This document shows positions 47,001 through 59,460 of a stretch of 64,000 bases of DNA, in pieces. Source of the stretch: Clonostachys chloroleuca (lineage: Eukaryota; Ascomycota; Sordariomycetes; Hypocreales; Bionectriaceae); assembly GCA_037952775.1 (NCBI GenBank), contig JBANAY010000003.1, positions 8,308,001 through 8,372,000 of the forward strand, read 5' to 3'. The notes below the pieces were generated by a model. The model was not told where the DNA came from and ran no database searches. It worked only from the letters and a program-made list of their open reading frames with translations. The first letter of the stretch is position 1. The number at the start of each line of letters is the position of its first letter. The position numbers and the translations under genes are program-made.

Positions 47001-48336
47001 GTTATCGTGGAGAACGACCACTTGACCGACCTGGTGGTGATCGCGGGGCTAATGAGAAGAGCAGAGACGCTTCGGGCTTTCACCGTCCCGGCTCCCGTGG
47101 CCAAGAACATGAACACCGTGGGCCAGCTTTCGAGGAGCCCAATTATGGTCGTTTGAATCCTGTTGAAGCCGTCAATGATGCGCCGTCAGGACCACGCGGT
47201 CGCGGCCGGTCGGCTGCTAGAGGTGGCCATCCGAACGCCGGACTTCCGCCATCTCGACCGGATAACAGATACTCGCATGATACCCCTGAGAGACATCCTC
47301 CGACAGGTCCCTCGTCGTCTGGACGTCCAAACCGCCGTGGTTATGATTCTCATGGGCCCCCCAAACACCATCCAATGGCTCAATGCACAATGATCGTATG
47401 AGGAACTTTAGCGCCGGTCCAGAAATGGGATCTCCAGCTACAGGTGTTCACCCTGATCGACTTGCCCAGATGGGACCAGGAAGCAACTCGCATCCGACTC
47501 CGCCTCCTCCACCACCTCCGCCTCCAGGAGGTCCGCCACCGCATGGACGGCACTCAATGGGCTCCAATATGACTCCCGATCGATCACGTTCTGACCAGAG
47601 ATCTTCGAACAATATCAACAACAACATGAATGTGACACCAATGTCCGAGGGTGGAGAACGATCGCGGGGCGGGAGCAGGAGGCAGCTGGCTGGCATCAAC
47701 AACATGCTTCAAGCCAGCAAGCCTGAGCCAACTCGCAGCAGCAGCAGCCGCGGTAGCCGCCCACGTCAAATGCTGGGCAACTCGGATGTGCAGGTCCTTA
47801 CGGGTGGGTCTCCTGCGGCGACCCCAACTCAGGAGCGGCCAGATCCTGTTCGTCACGAATCCTCTCACAAGGCTCCCGCCAACGGTGACGAGGCAGCTCC
47901 AAGGGAGGAGCACGATCGATCTCGTCGTGACCGCGAATCCCGTTCTGATAGGCCTAGCAGGTCGTCTCGACGCAGCAGCCGTGATCGGGACCATGAGCGA
48001 AGTGCAACACGCGATAAGGACTCCAAGGAGCATCGCGAGTACCGTGATAGACGATCAGGGGCAGGTCAAGAGAGCAATAGAGAGGAACGGGAATCTAGAA
48101 GACCAGCGCGTGTCGCCAGTGGAAAGGATTTCATGCCACCCCCGAGTGGTGGTCGTGAGGTAATGGGACCAAGGGAGAGTCGGCATCGCGGAGATGGCTC
48201 GGCAAGCCGAGGACCACCGCGTGAAGGTGGAGGTTCACGACCAGATGAACGAAGGGAAAGTAGCGGACGGAAGAGGCGCGGAGACGACGGGGCGGGAAGC
48301 ATGGGAAATGATCGTGAGAAGCGGCCCCGACGATAA
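41092..48336 (+). CDS. tho2: THO complex subunit 2, frame broken in the C-terminal tail
   Basis: Exons 41092-45786, 45841-45917 and 45976-48336 encode about 2377 residues if one base is restored. A basic, disordered N-terminus (MPPKRKRSGAPDGGR) leads into the long helical THO2 scaffold. Recognisable parts are FHKDL-like helices around 150-1500, PELYVTFWALQLGDIFCPDKSY, and FLPRLVLSPADAEYTYRFIKSLH. An Arg/Asp/Glu/Ser-rich tail follows (RETRDTRDARESWNSREPRE), then a proline run (PPPPPPPPPGGPPP) and a basic end (REKRPRR). THO2 organises the THO/TREX complex, which couples transcription to mRNP assembly and export and limits R-loops. The 54-nt intron 45787-45840 is in frame. At the C6 run 47357-47362 the frame ends in HHPMAQCTMIV; one more C gives SHGPPQTPSNGSMHNDRMRNF, continuous to 48336. 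Confidence 0.92.
45787..45840 (+). other. tho2: 54-nt in-frame intron of THO2
   Basis: GTAAGT donor, CTAAC branch sequence and CCAAG acceptor. Because 54 is a multiple of three and no stop lies inside, retention would add 18 residues instead of truncating the protein. Confidence 0.75.
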
Positions 48337-49510
48337 ATATCGACACCGGATGGATATGGGAAACCATGCCAAGCATCATGGTCAGACATCAGACGGACAC
48401 ATGGTTCTCTCTATCGCGAAAAAAAACTCAAGGAGCAACTTCCTTTTTATTTCCTATCATCTATTGTTTTTACTAGGAGCTATTCTGTCTCGAGCCTGAG
48501 GACAATTCCCCTGGCCAGACAACAGGCTCGCTCATCAATCACATTGGATCACAAGGCGCGGGGATAAATGGACATTATTAATCGATTCAAAGTCTGTATC
48601 ATCAAATTTTACAACATCATGGAACCGAGATTGAGGACCATGGAGCGTCAAGACGCAAAGAGGGAGACCCATGCAAATACTATTGTTCTATTACTTCAGC
48701 GATCCAACGAAATTTCACCATATGAGCGATTCAATAATCTTGATTTCCTAAGGGAGCGAGCGAGCACCAAGCTTCTCTTCCCTTTACCTAGAGTGCACTA
48801 TGAACAAACAAAAAATCAATCACGAATTCGAGGCATCGAGAGGGCCCTTGGGCCACAACCAAAAGCTAGACATACATACATAATCCTTCTCTTCCTCCCA
48901 AGACGCAATCTCACATATGTACACCATTCATCCCTCTCTCCCCGGGGTGGGAGGGCAAACACAACAAACACATCGGCATCCTGCCTCTCTTTGAAAAGGC
49001 TGTGTTTTCGTCATATACAGTCTTTCACATAATATGTACAATAATACAAGCGCTGGTATCGCAAATCATACATCTACGTATGACATCTCATTCACTCTTT
49101 TCAGCAACATATTTACGAACTCAATGAGACATGACATGCTTTGGTTTTCTCCTCTTTATCTATTCAGACTTAGCTACGTTGTAATTCTTCAATCAAGAAA
49201 TGATTTTCGGTTCAGGCGAGGAAACTAGCAGAAGAGGGTACCAGGAAAAATAAAAATAATCATTATGCTTGATTAAGTCGTTAAACCAATGTGCTATGTA
49301 TGCCCTGCGCCCATGTATCATCAAGATATCAACTGGAATATCGCATGGAAGTGCCGGATTCTACATCCGACAGGGTATAAGATAAATAACAATAGGCTCT
49401 CCATCATCTTCTGAAATAGATATCGTACCGAGCCCACCGCTTTTGAAATCCAATTATATTTTTACACATCCCTTGTCCCAGATCCATTCTATTTATGTCC
49501 CAGCACCGGC
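48337..49510. other. Convergent spacer between THO2 and mad1
   Basis: AT-rich 3' flanks of two convergent genes. A frame at 48568-49032 (154 codons) lacks any recognisable feature and is probably chance. Confidence 0.55.
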
Positions 49511-51926
49511 TTAATCATCCTTCGTATTTCTTGAGTGCTCTTCGTAGAATTCAAGCGTCAGAGCCGCCAGGAAGCCGGGGATACAGCCCTTCTCTCTCAC
49601 CCAGAAACCAATCTGGTCACTGATACGTCGGGCAAAGGGGCTCTTGGGCCCGCCTCCAACCTTCATCGTGCCGCGCTCTCCGTCGAAGACAATCGAATTT
49701 TCGTTTTCGTCCGTTTGTGAAGGGAAGAATGTACTCTCGACACGCATCTTGCCGTTGGGGATAAAGGTGACCGTCCATCCTAGAGTGGAAAAGATGGCCT
49801 CTTTGAACTCTTGGGATTTGGAACCCCAGACCTCCTTGAGTCTCCGAGCCGACTTTTGCGCAGAGGCCGTCTCTGCCTTGGCTGCCGCAACCTCTCGCTC
49901 CATAGCACCGAGAACTGATGTGGGAATATATGAGACTGACGAGTTGGCATTGTTGGATCTTAGAGTGGCGAGGAGATCGTTGTTTTCCTTTTGCAGAGCT
50001 TCCAAAGTTGAACGCTTGATAGCCTCGTAGTCGGATGTTGGGTTGGACCGCAGCGACAGTACGCGGGTCTGGCTGTGTTCTTTAGCAGCCGTTAGCTGTT
50101 CCCGGCTGGCGGCAAGGTCCTTCTCCAACAAGGCAACCTGTTTCTGCACAGCTTCCAGGTCTCCTTGCAGCTTCCTATTCTTCCTCGTAAGTTGCCCCAG
50201 TTGCTCTTGAGCTTCTTCATCGTGCGGATGCGCTCGCTTGCTCCCAGCACTAGCCAGAGGCTGGAGCGCAGGACTAGAGGATTCCTTCGATGAGAGTTCG
50301 TTGTGAAGAGTCTGTACCTCGGTTTTATACTGGTCGATGACAGCTTCCAGTTCCTGGACGCGGTTCGCTCGAGCTTCGTCAAACTGTTCTGGCTGCATCG
50401 TTTCGTCTTCAGTGTCAAAAGTCTTCAGCTGCGCTCGTAGGTACTCGACTTCTTTCAGTGCCAGTGCTCGTTGACGATCCAGGCGTAACCTGGCCTTATC
50501 GGTTGTAGCAGCGTTTGCAGAGGTCTTAGCTTCTTCGACCTGGCTCTTGAGCTGGTTCTTCTCTTCCTTGAGTGACTGAATCGTATCCTGCTGCGCTGCC
50601 ACTTCAGCTTGCAACGCACCCACCTTGTCAAGATACGATGAGGATGTTAATCTCTCCTCAACAAGCCCACGAGCGAGTGCCTCTGGCGACTCGAACTCTA
50701 AATCCCCAGTCTCCGATGCGTTCTTCAGATACGAGGTCCAAGCCAAACGTTCATCCTCCAGGCGTTGTCGTTGCAGCCTGGCCTCGGCAAGTTCTGGCTC
50801 CAGAAGCTCGGCCAACTCTACTTTCCTCATCAGTGATCTTTTCTCCTCCTCTACTACCTCAACAGTCTTGTGTACAGATCTCAGATGTTTCAGTTCTGAT
50901 AGCTGCTCACGGTTCTGGCCCTCAAGCGTCCTGATGTACTGGACCTGCTCGGATAGCTCACGTTGAATGATTCGCATCGTCTCCGCATCGCCAGTTTGGG
51001 CCTTCAGACGAAGGACTTCGGCCTCGAGGTTGGTTATTTCGTCCTCTTTGGAGGCCATTTGAGCTTGAAGCTGCTGCAGGGCCTCGTCCTTGGCGCGTGC
51101 ATCCTCTTCAATTTCTTGGACCGAGCTCTGAACTGCGGCGATTTGCATCTCGAGATCATTCTGCTTCTTATCCGCGATTCGAGCGGCTTCATCTTTGGCA
51201 GTTGACAGATCCTCCAGCTGTTCCTGCAGTAGCCGTGCCTCGTCTTCGGCAGCGCGTGCCCTCCGTTCAACTGCCCGCTTGTCAATTTCTGCAGAATCTT
51301 TCAACTCGTCTAATTCTCGTCTAAGGGCTTGCATCTGCTCAGCAGCATGTTCCCGTTCTGTTTCCGCAGCTTGGCGTCTCTGCGACTCGTCCTGCTCACG
51401 TCTGTGGGCTTGCTCGACCTTACTGCTTTGCTGCGACAGGGCAATCTCCTTCTCTTGCTCTGAAGTCTGCATGCGGTACTGCAAGGTCCCGATCTCTGCC
51501 TTCAAGGATTCGATCTCCCGTCTGTATTTTTCATACTCGTCCGCGTCGGGGGGTGCCAGGTTTTCCTTAGAACTTTCGCGAGACCCCGGTCGTACAGATT
51601 CTGCCATGCTGTGCCTCGATGATGGTCGTGGGTTTGATGCCACACCCGAGATTAGATCGTACGTTGGTTGAGTGCTGGCTCGAAATGATGTGGTCTACAG
51701 TAGACAATGACTCGCGTTAGCTTTTCCCATCTGAACTGATACTTTCGCTGACCAGAGCTCCAGTGCCCGTGTGAAACAACTAATTCCTTGTTCGACTTAC
51801 CCGTGATTCGCGTAAGGAGGTGGTCGGGGGTCGAGGTAGAACTGAAGTGCTGGCACGGAACCCCCTCGAAAGTGAGTTTTGTCTGCTCCGGGATCCATCT
51901 CCCCCTTGCGGCGCATTGGCACGCAT
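49511..51926 (-). CDS. mad1: Spindle assembly checkpoint protein Mad1
   Basis: Exons 51926-51801 and 51694-49511 (intron 106 nt, GTAAGT...CTGTAG with a CTAAC branch) give 769 residues. The N-terminus MRANAPQGGDGSRSRQNSL runs in phase into TTSFRASTQPTYDLISGVAS, the short conserved block seen near the start of fungal Mad1. Then follows a nearly continuous coiled coil of about 550 residues, the RLK motif (SARRLKEVW) used for Bub1 binding, and the C-terminal RWD-like domain (FKEAIFSTLGWTVTFIPNGKMRVESTF, FWVREKGCIPGFLAALTLEFYEEH). Mad1 recruits Mad2 to unattached kinetochores and sits at nuclear pores in interphase. Another ATG frame overlaps exon 1 (51797-52090) but would not join exon 2 in phase. 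The gene is divergent from tam41. Confidence 0.93.
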
Positions 51927-52636
51927 TTTGGGCGAGTTCGGAAGGTGAAGGATGAGGTGAGCTGGTGTGCGATGATCGTCACAATCACAATGACTGCTTG
52001 TTTGTTTAATGGGAAGGCGGTGCTCCAGTCACGTGATGAAGCTGTGTGACCACGGTAACGGTGCAGGTAGAGCACATGAAATCTCTTCAATCAAACATAC
52101 TATGAGTATCAAAATCCTAGTGGCAGGTTCTACTATCATCTTACAGATATCTTGAAAGCTTTGGGTCAATTGGATTACAATTCGGTGGCATTCCCCAGCG
52201 GCTCATATGCACCGTTCGGCTTGTTTACTGTATACCTGATTTAGAAACCGTATTAGATCGGGCAGATGAGGGGCCAATCAAGCCGATTTGCACGGTAGAG
52301 CTCCACAACCGTTTCCATAAGCTCTAGCGTCATCGCAGGTGGCAGGCTCTTTAACTCCATACTTCGAATTACTCAACCCCAACAATTGCGATTGTCCAAC
52401 AACCGCGCAAGCCTGTACTGTCTGCTTCGGTAGTCTCCTTTGGACTTGGATTCATAAGTCTGCTTAGGTTTCTGCAAATCGCCGCGCCCCGAATGGAGAA
52501 CCTATCTCGGTAGACCTCTTACAGCTAAAGCTGTCCCTCCCTACTTGTGCCGGCCCTCAATCTCGAACAACAGAGCATTTCTCTACTAGGAAATTGCGAC
52601 AGGGCTTAGCCGAGGCCGAACACCATACAGTCCAGG
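51927..52636. other. Divergent promoter between mad1 and tam41
   Basis: 710 bp that drive both genes. It contains a TCACGTGA palindrome at 52029. No coding potential. Confidence 0.6.
52029..52036. promoter_or_regulatory. TCACGTGA palindrome
   Basis: An 8-bp E-box palindrome about 103 bp upstream of the mad1 ATG. It is the consensus of Cbf1-like bHLH factors. Whether it acts on mad1, tam41 or neither is unknown. Confidence 0.35.
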
Positions 52637-54327
52637 ATGGCGAGCAGATTATCCTCCAGAGTGAGTCCGAGCCCACCCCCGAAATCACGATGGTTAGCAA
52701 CTCCGGATATCCGGGGCTGACAACGTTGCTTTAGGTGGTCTCCCTCCCTCTGCGTTGCTCGCTGGCTCGACGGCCTCTATACTCTGCGCCTTCTGTTCTC
52801 TCACGTCGTTCCGAACCTTCGTTCGTTTACCGCCGCCTCCCTCAGTGCGACCAGCAACGATGGCTTACGGAAACGAAATCAACAACTCCCTCTGCACCTG
52901 CTTCTCCCTCTCTTTCGTCGACGGTACCTTCGACCCCGGGCTTCACGACACCTGGCTCCGATAGCTCCTCTCCTCGCGCCCGTAAGCGTGAGTCTGCCAA
53001 AGGCAAATTCAACCTTTACGGCGATGATTGGGAAGATACCGTGGATTTCGCGATCCAGTCCTTCGATCAGCTTCCACACAGACTTTTCGGTGCCAACCAG
53101 CATATGATAATCAATTACGAATTGAAAGAAGCACTACGTCTCATGCTACGGCAATTCAATGCCCCGATAGTCTACTGTTTCGCATATGGGTCGGGAGTCT
53201 TCCCTCAAGAGGACGCAAGCAAGCCCATTACCGAGGCCGAATTCCGAGCCGTTCATCCAAAGCCTCCCGATGCGCTTGTCAAGTCCCAGAAGGGCTCCCC
53301 CAAAATGATTGACTTCATTTTTGGTGTATCCCATGTCCAACACTGGCACTCAGTCAACATGAAACAGCATCGCGACCACTACTCGGGAATTGCCTCCTTG
53401 GGCTCCGGTTTCGTTTCGAGAGTTCAGAACTGGGGTGCCGGCGTGTACTTCCACCCTTACATTGAGATGAACGGGATGTTGATCAAATACGGCGTCACAA
53501 GCATTGACAACCTCGTAACCGATCTATCTACCTGGGACAGCCTCTACCTTGCTGGTCGCCTTCAGAAGCCGGTCAAGATTCTGCGCGACCACCCCCAGGT
53601 CCGAGTCGCAAACCAGCGCAACCTCATTGCAGCCCTTCGCACAGCTCTCCTACTGCTGCCCCCGAACTTCACCGAGGAGGAGCTTTATACTGCTATCTCC
53701 GGTATGAGCTACCTGGGCGACCCTCGCATGTCGCTCCCGACGGAGAACAAGAGCAAGGTCGACAACATCGTGAAGAACAACATGGTCCACTTCCGTCGTC
53801 TGTACGCGCCGCTAATCAAAACGCTCCCAAACGTCACCTTCACCGAGAACGTCCGTCTCGACGATGAGGACTGGGTGCTCAACCCCCTCGCCAACACCAA
53901 GCTTGAGCAGGACATGGACCCAGTCAAGCGCGGGAACATGGTACGTCGCCTGCCCTCAAAGTTCAGATCACGACTCTACTTCCGCTACCAGAAGAACCTC
54001 TCCATCCCCAAGGAAGAGTTCTCCAGGATGATGAAGGAGGCTTCCGACGAGGAAGGCGCCTCCGTCCAGCGACACATCGGAGGAGAGTTCGAGCGGCGGA
54101 TCGCCACCGACGACCCCAAGCAGCTAAGGCAGGTCGTGCGCCGCGTGATCAAGCAGACGGTCAACTGGCCCAGCACCGTAATGAGCCTCAAGGGCTTAGC
54201 GACCGGCGGCTGGGGCAGGACCCTGCGGTATCTCCGTGAGAAGTTTGAGAAGTGGTCCAAGGGCAGGGCACAGGAGAAGGCAAAGAAATCTGCTGCTTCT
54301 GAGAGCGAGAAGGAGAAGTCGGGATGA
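52637..54327 (+). CDS. tam41: Mitochondrial phosphatidate cytidylyltransferase Tam41
   Basis: Exon 1 (52637-52660) encodes only MASRLSSR. A 74-nt intron (GTGAGT...CTGAC...TTTAG) leads to exon 2 (52735-54327), for 538 residues in total. The start is rich in Arg, Ser and Leu and lacks acids, as in a matrix-targeting signal. The Tam41 fold follows: FGANQHMIINYELK, VYCFAYGSGVFPQ with the nucleotidyltransferase GS motif, KMIDFIFGVSHVQHWHSVNMKQHRDHYS, VYFHPYIEMNGMLIKYGV, WDSLYLAGRLQKPVKIL and AALRTALLLLPPNFTEEELY. The enzyme makes CDP-diacylglycerol from phosphatidic acid and CTP on the matrix side of the inner membrane, the first step to cardiolipin. The C-terminal end is a basic, charged extension (KGRAQEKAKK). 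A Ser/Thr/Pro linker at about residues 45-85 is typical of fungal members. Confidence 0.95.
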
Positions 54328-55128
54328 TCCATTTCCCCTTTTTTCTCAGCTCTCTTCTTGGTCTGTTGACTACGAACCTCACAAAGTCCATTCTTTAGAC
54401 AAACTTCTCCTTACCCCATTGTTTTAACAGCGTCTGCTCTGCTATGAGGAGAATAGCAGCCCATTCCTATTTCTTTTTTTTTTCATTCCATTCAACTTCA
54501 AGTAATGGAACGTATATGTAAAAAGTTCTTTTTTTTTATTCGCGGATGGGGAGGTTCGTCCCCGGCATTGGATTGGCGACACGGAGCATGGGACACCCCG
54601 GCAGGCGGCCAGCGGTTCTGGTGTTTTGGTACATGAGAAACAGAGAGAAAAAGGATTAATTAACAGTGTGTTAATAAGCTCGTGACAGCGGAACGAGGGA
54701 ATGGGAACGGATAGAACGGGTAATCGTATTAAGAAGTCAATGCGAGACGATATTCAAAGTTATTGTGTGAAAGGCGCAACTTTGTTAAAAGTGTAAATAT
54801 ACAAAATGAGAACAACGTGTGAAACTTTCGAAACTTCCCCGATATTCAGGTGAAAGAAATTGAGGCTATTTGCTACTTTGCTATTCTTTTATGATACTAC
54901 AGATATGCTATGGTCCATATTGCTTTATCCTCAATCTCCTTCCAATATCGTCCCGTTCACGGCGAAGCTGCAATGTTCAATCTCCAAAGAGCCCGCTCAA
55001 TAATAATACCTTCTTTGTACAGTCTAAAACACATTTACACTCCATGAAATGAAAATCGCCCATTTTCTCCAGGCTGGGGAAACAAGAAAATATGCCAATT
55101 AAAGAAAACTCCAAACGCGATGATTTAT
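54328..55128. other. Convergent spacer between tam41 and syp1
   Basis: It contains T-rich runs (for example around 54471-54485 and 54531-54539), as expected of 3' UTRs. Nothing else is visible. Confidence 0.55.
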
Positions 55129-58100
55129 TTACCTGCCTTCATACTTGCCGCTGGCCAGCTTCCTGACCAGGGGCACCTGTACCCAGGTCTGGTCGCCGGC
55201 AAGACCAGGACCATCCTCGTCGGTAGCAAATGGATCATCCTCGGAGATCTCCTTGCCCTTGCCTTTGGTCTCCTCCAGCCGCGAGATGGAGATGCCGCTG
55301 CCGACGGGTCCATGGGTTTCGGGAACGGCGTATTCCCACCTGGCTTCGACATGGCCTGGCTGGGGCTCGACGCCTTCAGCGCCCAATATGCGGCAGACAA
55401 TCTTCTGGGTATCATTGGTGAGTGTGACATTGTCAAGTCGCCAGTAGACAATATGCCTCTCCTTAAGATGTGTTCCGCTTGGCCTCGTCTGGGCACCCGT
55501 CGCTCTACCCTCGTATGTCGCCACAAAGACGACATTGTGGAGTGTGAGAGGTGCTTCAAAGTCGCTATCCGGATTGAGCGAGAATTGTAGAAGGAGACCA
55601 AGCTTGTCGCCCTGTGGCTTCCACACAGGGTTCAACAGCAGCGGAGTGTTCTTGCTGAGTGCCATGGGGTCGTTTTCAGGGCTGAAAACTCGGTAGGAAA
55701 ATGCAGTAGAGGTTTTCTGGAGATGAGATATTTCAAGCGCAAACTGCTCGGGGTGATCAATGGAGGAGTTCTGGACAAAAATACGGTTGGGCCCGATTCG
55801 CTCCAGGTTGGGGAAGTTGTTGATACGAATGACTTCGTATTCTGTTGATAATTAGCACAATACACTCCTGCCGTAAAATTAAGCTGCACTTACCCTTCTC
55901 TGAATCATGGTCAGGCGAGTTGATCACAAAGGCGATTTCACCCGACATAGAAACCGATTTGAGACCACCATTCTCCCATACGGCAGAGACGGTCTCAATG
56001 ATGGACGAGTGGAGACCAGGTCCAGGCATGTCAGGATGCTTCACGTGGGCCAAGCTTCCCAACGAGTTGCCGGAACGGACTGACTGGGTATCCGAGGTTC
56101 CCGCAATGCTGGCCTCTGATTGTAAAGTAGAAATAGCTGTAGGTTTCGACGATGCGGCTGACCCAGCGAAGGATGGTGAAGCAGGAATGCCGGGGAACAT
56201 GGCAGTTGGCGTGCCCTCTGGGCTCATGGCATCAGGGCTACCGAATGCTGGGGGAGGTACGAGACCAGTGGGAGAGTAAATCGTATTTCGCACATCCCTC
56301 CGTCCTCTTATCGTGCCAGTACGCCTGGTTGCCGGTCCCAGCCTGAGGGAGTTGGCCACGTTCGAGAGGGCAGCCTGCTTTTCTTCGGGATCCTCCTCCT
56401 CGATAGGCTTGGTATGGATATTGAGCTTGAAGAGCTGTTCTGCCTCCTCTGCGTGGGCTTCCCTCTGAGCCTCCGAAATGGGGTCGTTGGCGGCCGACGG
56501 AATCGTGAATCCTTCAGAGTCCTTGACTGGTGAACTTGGCGTTTGGTTCTGGGTTGTTGGTGCCGTGGAGCCCTGCGCCTCAGTCGTTTCGGTATTGGCG
56601 TTGGAGCTGAAGGTACCGTTTGTAGCACTCGTAGGGATAGGAGAATCCATGATGTTATCCGTCAGCGTCACCCCGTTAGTATGCTCCTGCCCGGTGGTCT
56701 GCAATTGCGACGCAACCTTCTCCGGGTCTGGGGTGCGAGGCAGATCGGGGGCTTCCTCTAGAGTGTTCAAACGGTTTTCGCGGAGGTTGCCTGAAGACGC
56801 CCGTGTGGTGAGATTGCTCTTGTCCTTTCCGGTAAGACGTCCAAATGTAGATGTTGATGGCTTCTGTGGCGACAGACCAAATCCTCCGACCATGCTCTGC
56901 CTTCTGCGACCTCCCAAGATTGTTCCTAATCGACGTAGTTTCGACTCTATGAGCAGTGTCAGCAAGCTATAAAGCATAGCCTTCATCCTTCAGATATCAC
57001 TTACCTGGCTTGGGTGGCTCAACAGGAATGGGGGGTGGACTTGGCGCATCGCGGACTTCCTGCTCCGGAAGGGGAGGCACCTCGGGCGTTGGCTCTGGTG
57101 AAATTCTCAACGAAGGAGGAGCAGCGCTACCTCTAGTGCTGGGGGGAGCGCTGGTAGAGCCTGCAACGGACGATCGTCTTGTCGAACTACGAGTTGGCAG
57201 CCTTGCCTTGCCCGCAGTCACCCGGGTTGCGAAGGCTCGAATCTCGGTTTCGGTGCTAACCTCGATAACCTGTGTCAGGACTTCAGTGGCATTGTCCTGG
57301 ACCTTCTGGGCGCAATCCGCTTCGTGGGTTTGATATTGGGTCAACAGGTCACGCAGGACATTGATGCGAGACTCGTCCAGAGCCTGGAGGGTCTCGAAAA
57401 TGAACGGTGCCTGGGAATCCCACTGCTGCGTCGCGGACTCGAGCTTAGCGGTAGCGTCAGTTACTTTCTGGGGATTGGGCCTCCCGCCCTTCTTCGCCAT
57501 CTTCTCAGTCGTGTGCTGGGCATCTTCAAGGGCCTTGGCCATTGCGGCCAGGTTCTGAGAAATGTTATTAATGTTGACGACATCCTTGCGCTGATGGAAG
57601 TTGCGAAGAGGGAACTCGATGTCTCGCTCGACTCGCTCGGAGAATTGGTGGTGGCTATGGGCAACGATCTCGGCGGATTCGACCATCCGGGACCAGGAAT
57701 GCTGGAAAACACTGCTCCGGGGTCAGCCTCTTCTAGAAGGGTTCGGATTGAGCTGGTCCGGTCGACTGCCGCCGCTGCTACGTGTCAGGGAGCCCGAAGC
57801 CGAGGGGATAAACATACCCAAGCTCTGATTGAGAATTCGGAACTCGGAATTGGGCCAATTTGCGCAAGCCAGTTACATACTGCTCTTCGACGCGGCGGCG
57901 TTCCTAGTTGGGCCCTCGTGCGTTAGCATGGCAACCCAGCCTCAATATGATCCACGAATCACCGGTCGCAACAGCACGAGCAACACAGCAAGCATTACTG
58001 GAGAGTAGCAGGTCGGTTGAGGGTAAAAGATTCGTACCTGAAGCCAGTCCGCGATCTCGACGTTGATTTTATTGATGCGCTTGACTCGATCGTTGAGGGT

Positions 58101-58228
58101 GTGGACGGCCTGGTTCGGTTGCAGGGACGCCTGGGAGACAGAGTCAGCGGACGACGAAGGCAGGGAGAAATTGAGCTGGCGGCTCTTACCAGAATGGAGG
58201 GATATTCGGATCGCACGAGGTCCTCCAT
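55129..58228 (-). CDS. syp1: Endocytic muniscin Syp1 (F-BAR and mu-homology domains)
   Basis: Six exons, 58228-58190, 58130-58038, 57903-57818, 57711-57005, 56946-55894 and 55841-55129, join in phase to 896 residues. The start MEDLVRSEYPSIL then ASLQPNQAVHTLNDRVKRINKIN, ERRRVEEQYVTGLRKLA and VERDIEFPLRNFHQRK is an F-BAR/EFC domain (about residues 1-260). A long disordered centre follows (SKLRRLGTILGGRRRQS, RLTGKDK, LEEAPDLPRTPDPEK), corresponding to the region that binds membrane and AP-2 in relatives. The C-terminal 280 or so residues form the muniscin mu-homology domain (GEIAFVINSPDH, NNFPNLERIGPN, HNVVFVATYEGRATG, VYWRLDNVTL, ARWEYAV). Syp1/FCHO proteins arrive early at endocytic sites and select cargo. 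Every intron has a CTGAC, CTAAT or CTAAC branch sequence. The first exons are very small (39, 93 and 86 nt). Confidence 0.94.
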
Positions 58229-59460
58229 GATGCACGCAATGGGTGTTGAGGGCGTTGAAGCGCAGGGGCGAAGACCGAGACGGGCGAGGGAAAAGGGTGG
58301 TCGTCGGCGAAAGAATAATTAAACAATAAACCGAAATTCAATGCGAGGACAGTGACGTAGTGCGCTGTAGGTAAAATGCGCGCATGGCGCAGCGACGGAC
58401 GTGAAGAGAGCGGGAATAGACCAATGCACGTGAGGCGGGGGAGGAGGAGAGCTGCGTGGCGAGGGAGGGAAGAGGTGGGATCAGACTTGTCGAGAGACCA
58501 TGGTGTGGTCGGATGAAGCTGGCGGTGATGAAATGTCGAGGCTGGTGAAAGACTGGGGCGATGAGGTAAGGTGTGACACCCTGAACTGTCCGTGGCCTGG
58601 AGCTGGGACCCGGAGGATAGGGAAGGTCACCACCTAGCGGCGCCCTGTAGGCTGTCTGCAGCGGATACCAGTGCCCAATACGGACTACCCAGCGGGGCTA
58701 CGCCGTTGAGCTGCTGGCGAATTGTGGGGAAGCTGCCTGTATGAACACCTCAGAGCTCAAGTCCAAGCCAGTGCGCCGGGCCATCCGCTGTGGCGCCCAG
58801 CCAGCCTGTGCTTCCAGGTGCCTCCCTAGCCGGTTAGAGTTAATCGCTGGCAGCTGGCTGAGTCCACCTTTGTCGTCCATGGATGCTTTCAACGGTGCTG
58901 GCGATGCCCAGACGGCCGTCGTAGTTCTCTCATGCAAGCTCTTGAGAAGAAACCTGGTACCTGCTGGGGTATGCGACGGGGGCATTGGCACTGTGTGTGC
59001 GTCGCGTTGCAGCAGCTGAGAGAACAGCTGGGTTCCACCGGGCAGCCACCAGCCACACCAACTCTTCCTCTACCATCCATGCAAGTACCTCAGCGTGCAC
59101 CCGGCCACACCATTAAACATGGGCTTCTTGTGCATGTCATACTACTATTCATTAGATGTACCTTTAGTATGGAGTAGTAGTACGGGACTAAGGACATGCG
59201 CGCAGCTAGAATCGACGTAGTGCAGCCTTGAGTTTTAGCACCCGTCATCAACATGGCTTCAGCGCTAGTGGCATCAGAAGCATCCGTGGAACCTCTTCCA
59301 ACGCATGAATCGGCCAACCCAGCCAAACCCACTTCAATTACAATGCTCAACCACCATGTGAACTGAACTCCAGACGCAGCCCAAACAACATCTTCCTTTC
59401 TTCCTGTCTCGCCAGACCCGATTCCCTGCATCAAGGCGCCCAATCAGTGCGCCCACAACC
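58229..59460. other. Divergent promoter between syp1 and the CDK-like kinase
   Basis: It is purine-rich on the plus strand near 58250-58500. A CACGTG lies at 58427-58432, about 200 bp from the syp1 start. Frames at 58698-59019 on both strands look like chance. Confidence 0.55.
58427..58432. promoter_or_regulatory. CACGTG E-box upstream of syp1
   Basis: Palindromic bHLH core 199 bp upstream of the syp1 ATG. Function unknown. Confidence 0.2.

Noticed and set aside
48568..49032. 154-codon plus-strand frame between THO2 and mad1
   Set aside because: It lies in the convergent 3' UTR spacer and shows no domain, signal or plausible composition.
51797..52090. 98-codon minus-strand frame with ATG MDPGADKTHF near mad1
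   Set aside because: It overlaps mad1 exon 1 in another frame and cannot join exon 2 in phase. The frame beginning at 51926 joins exactly.
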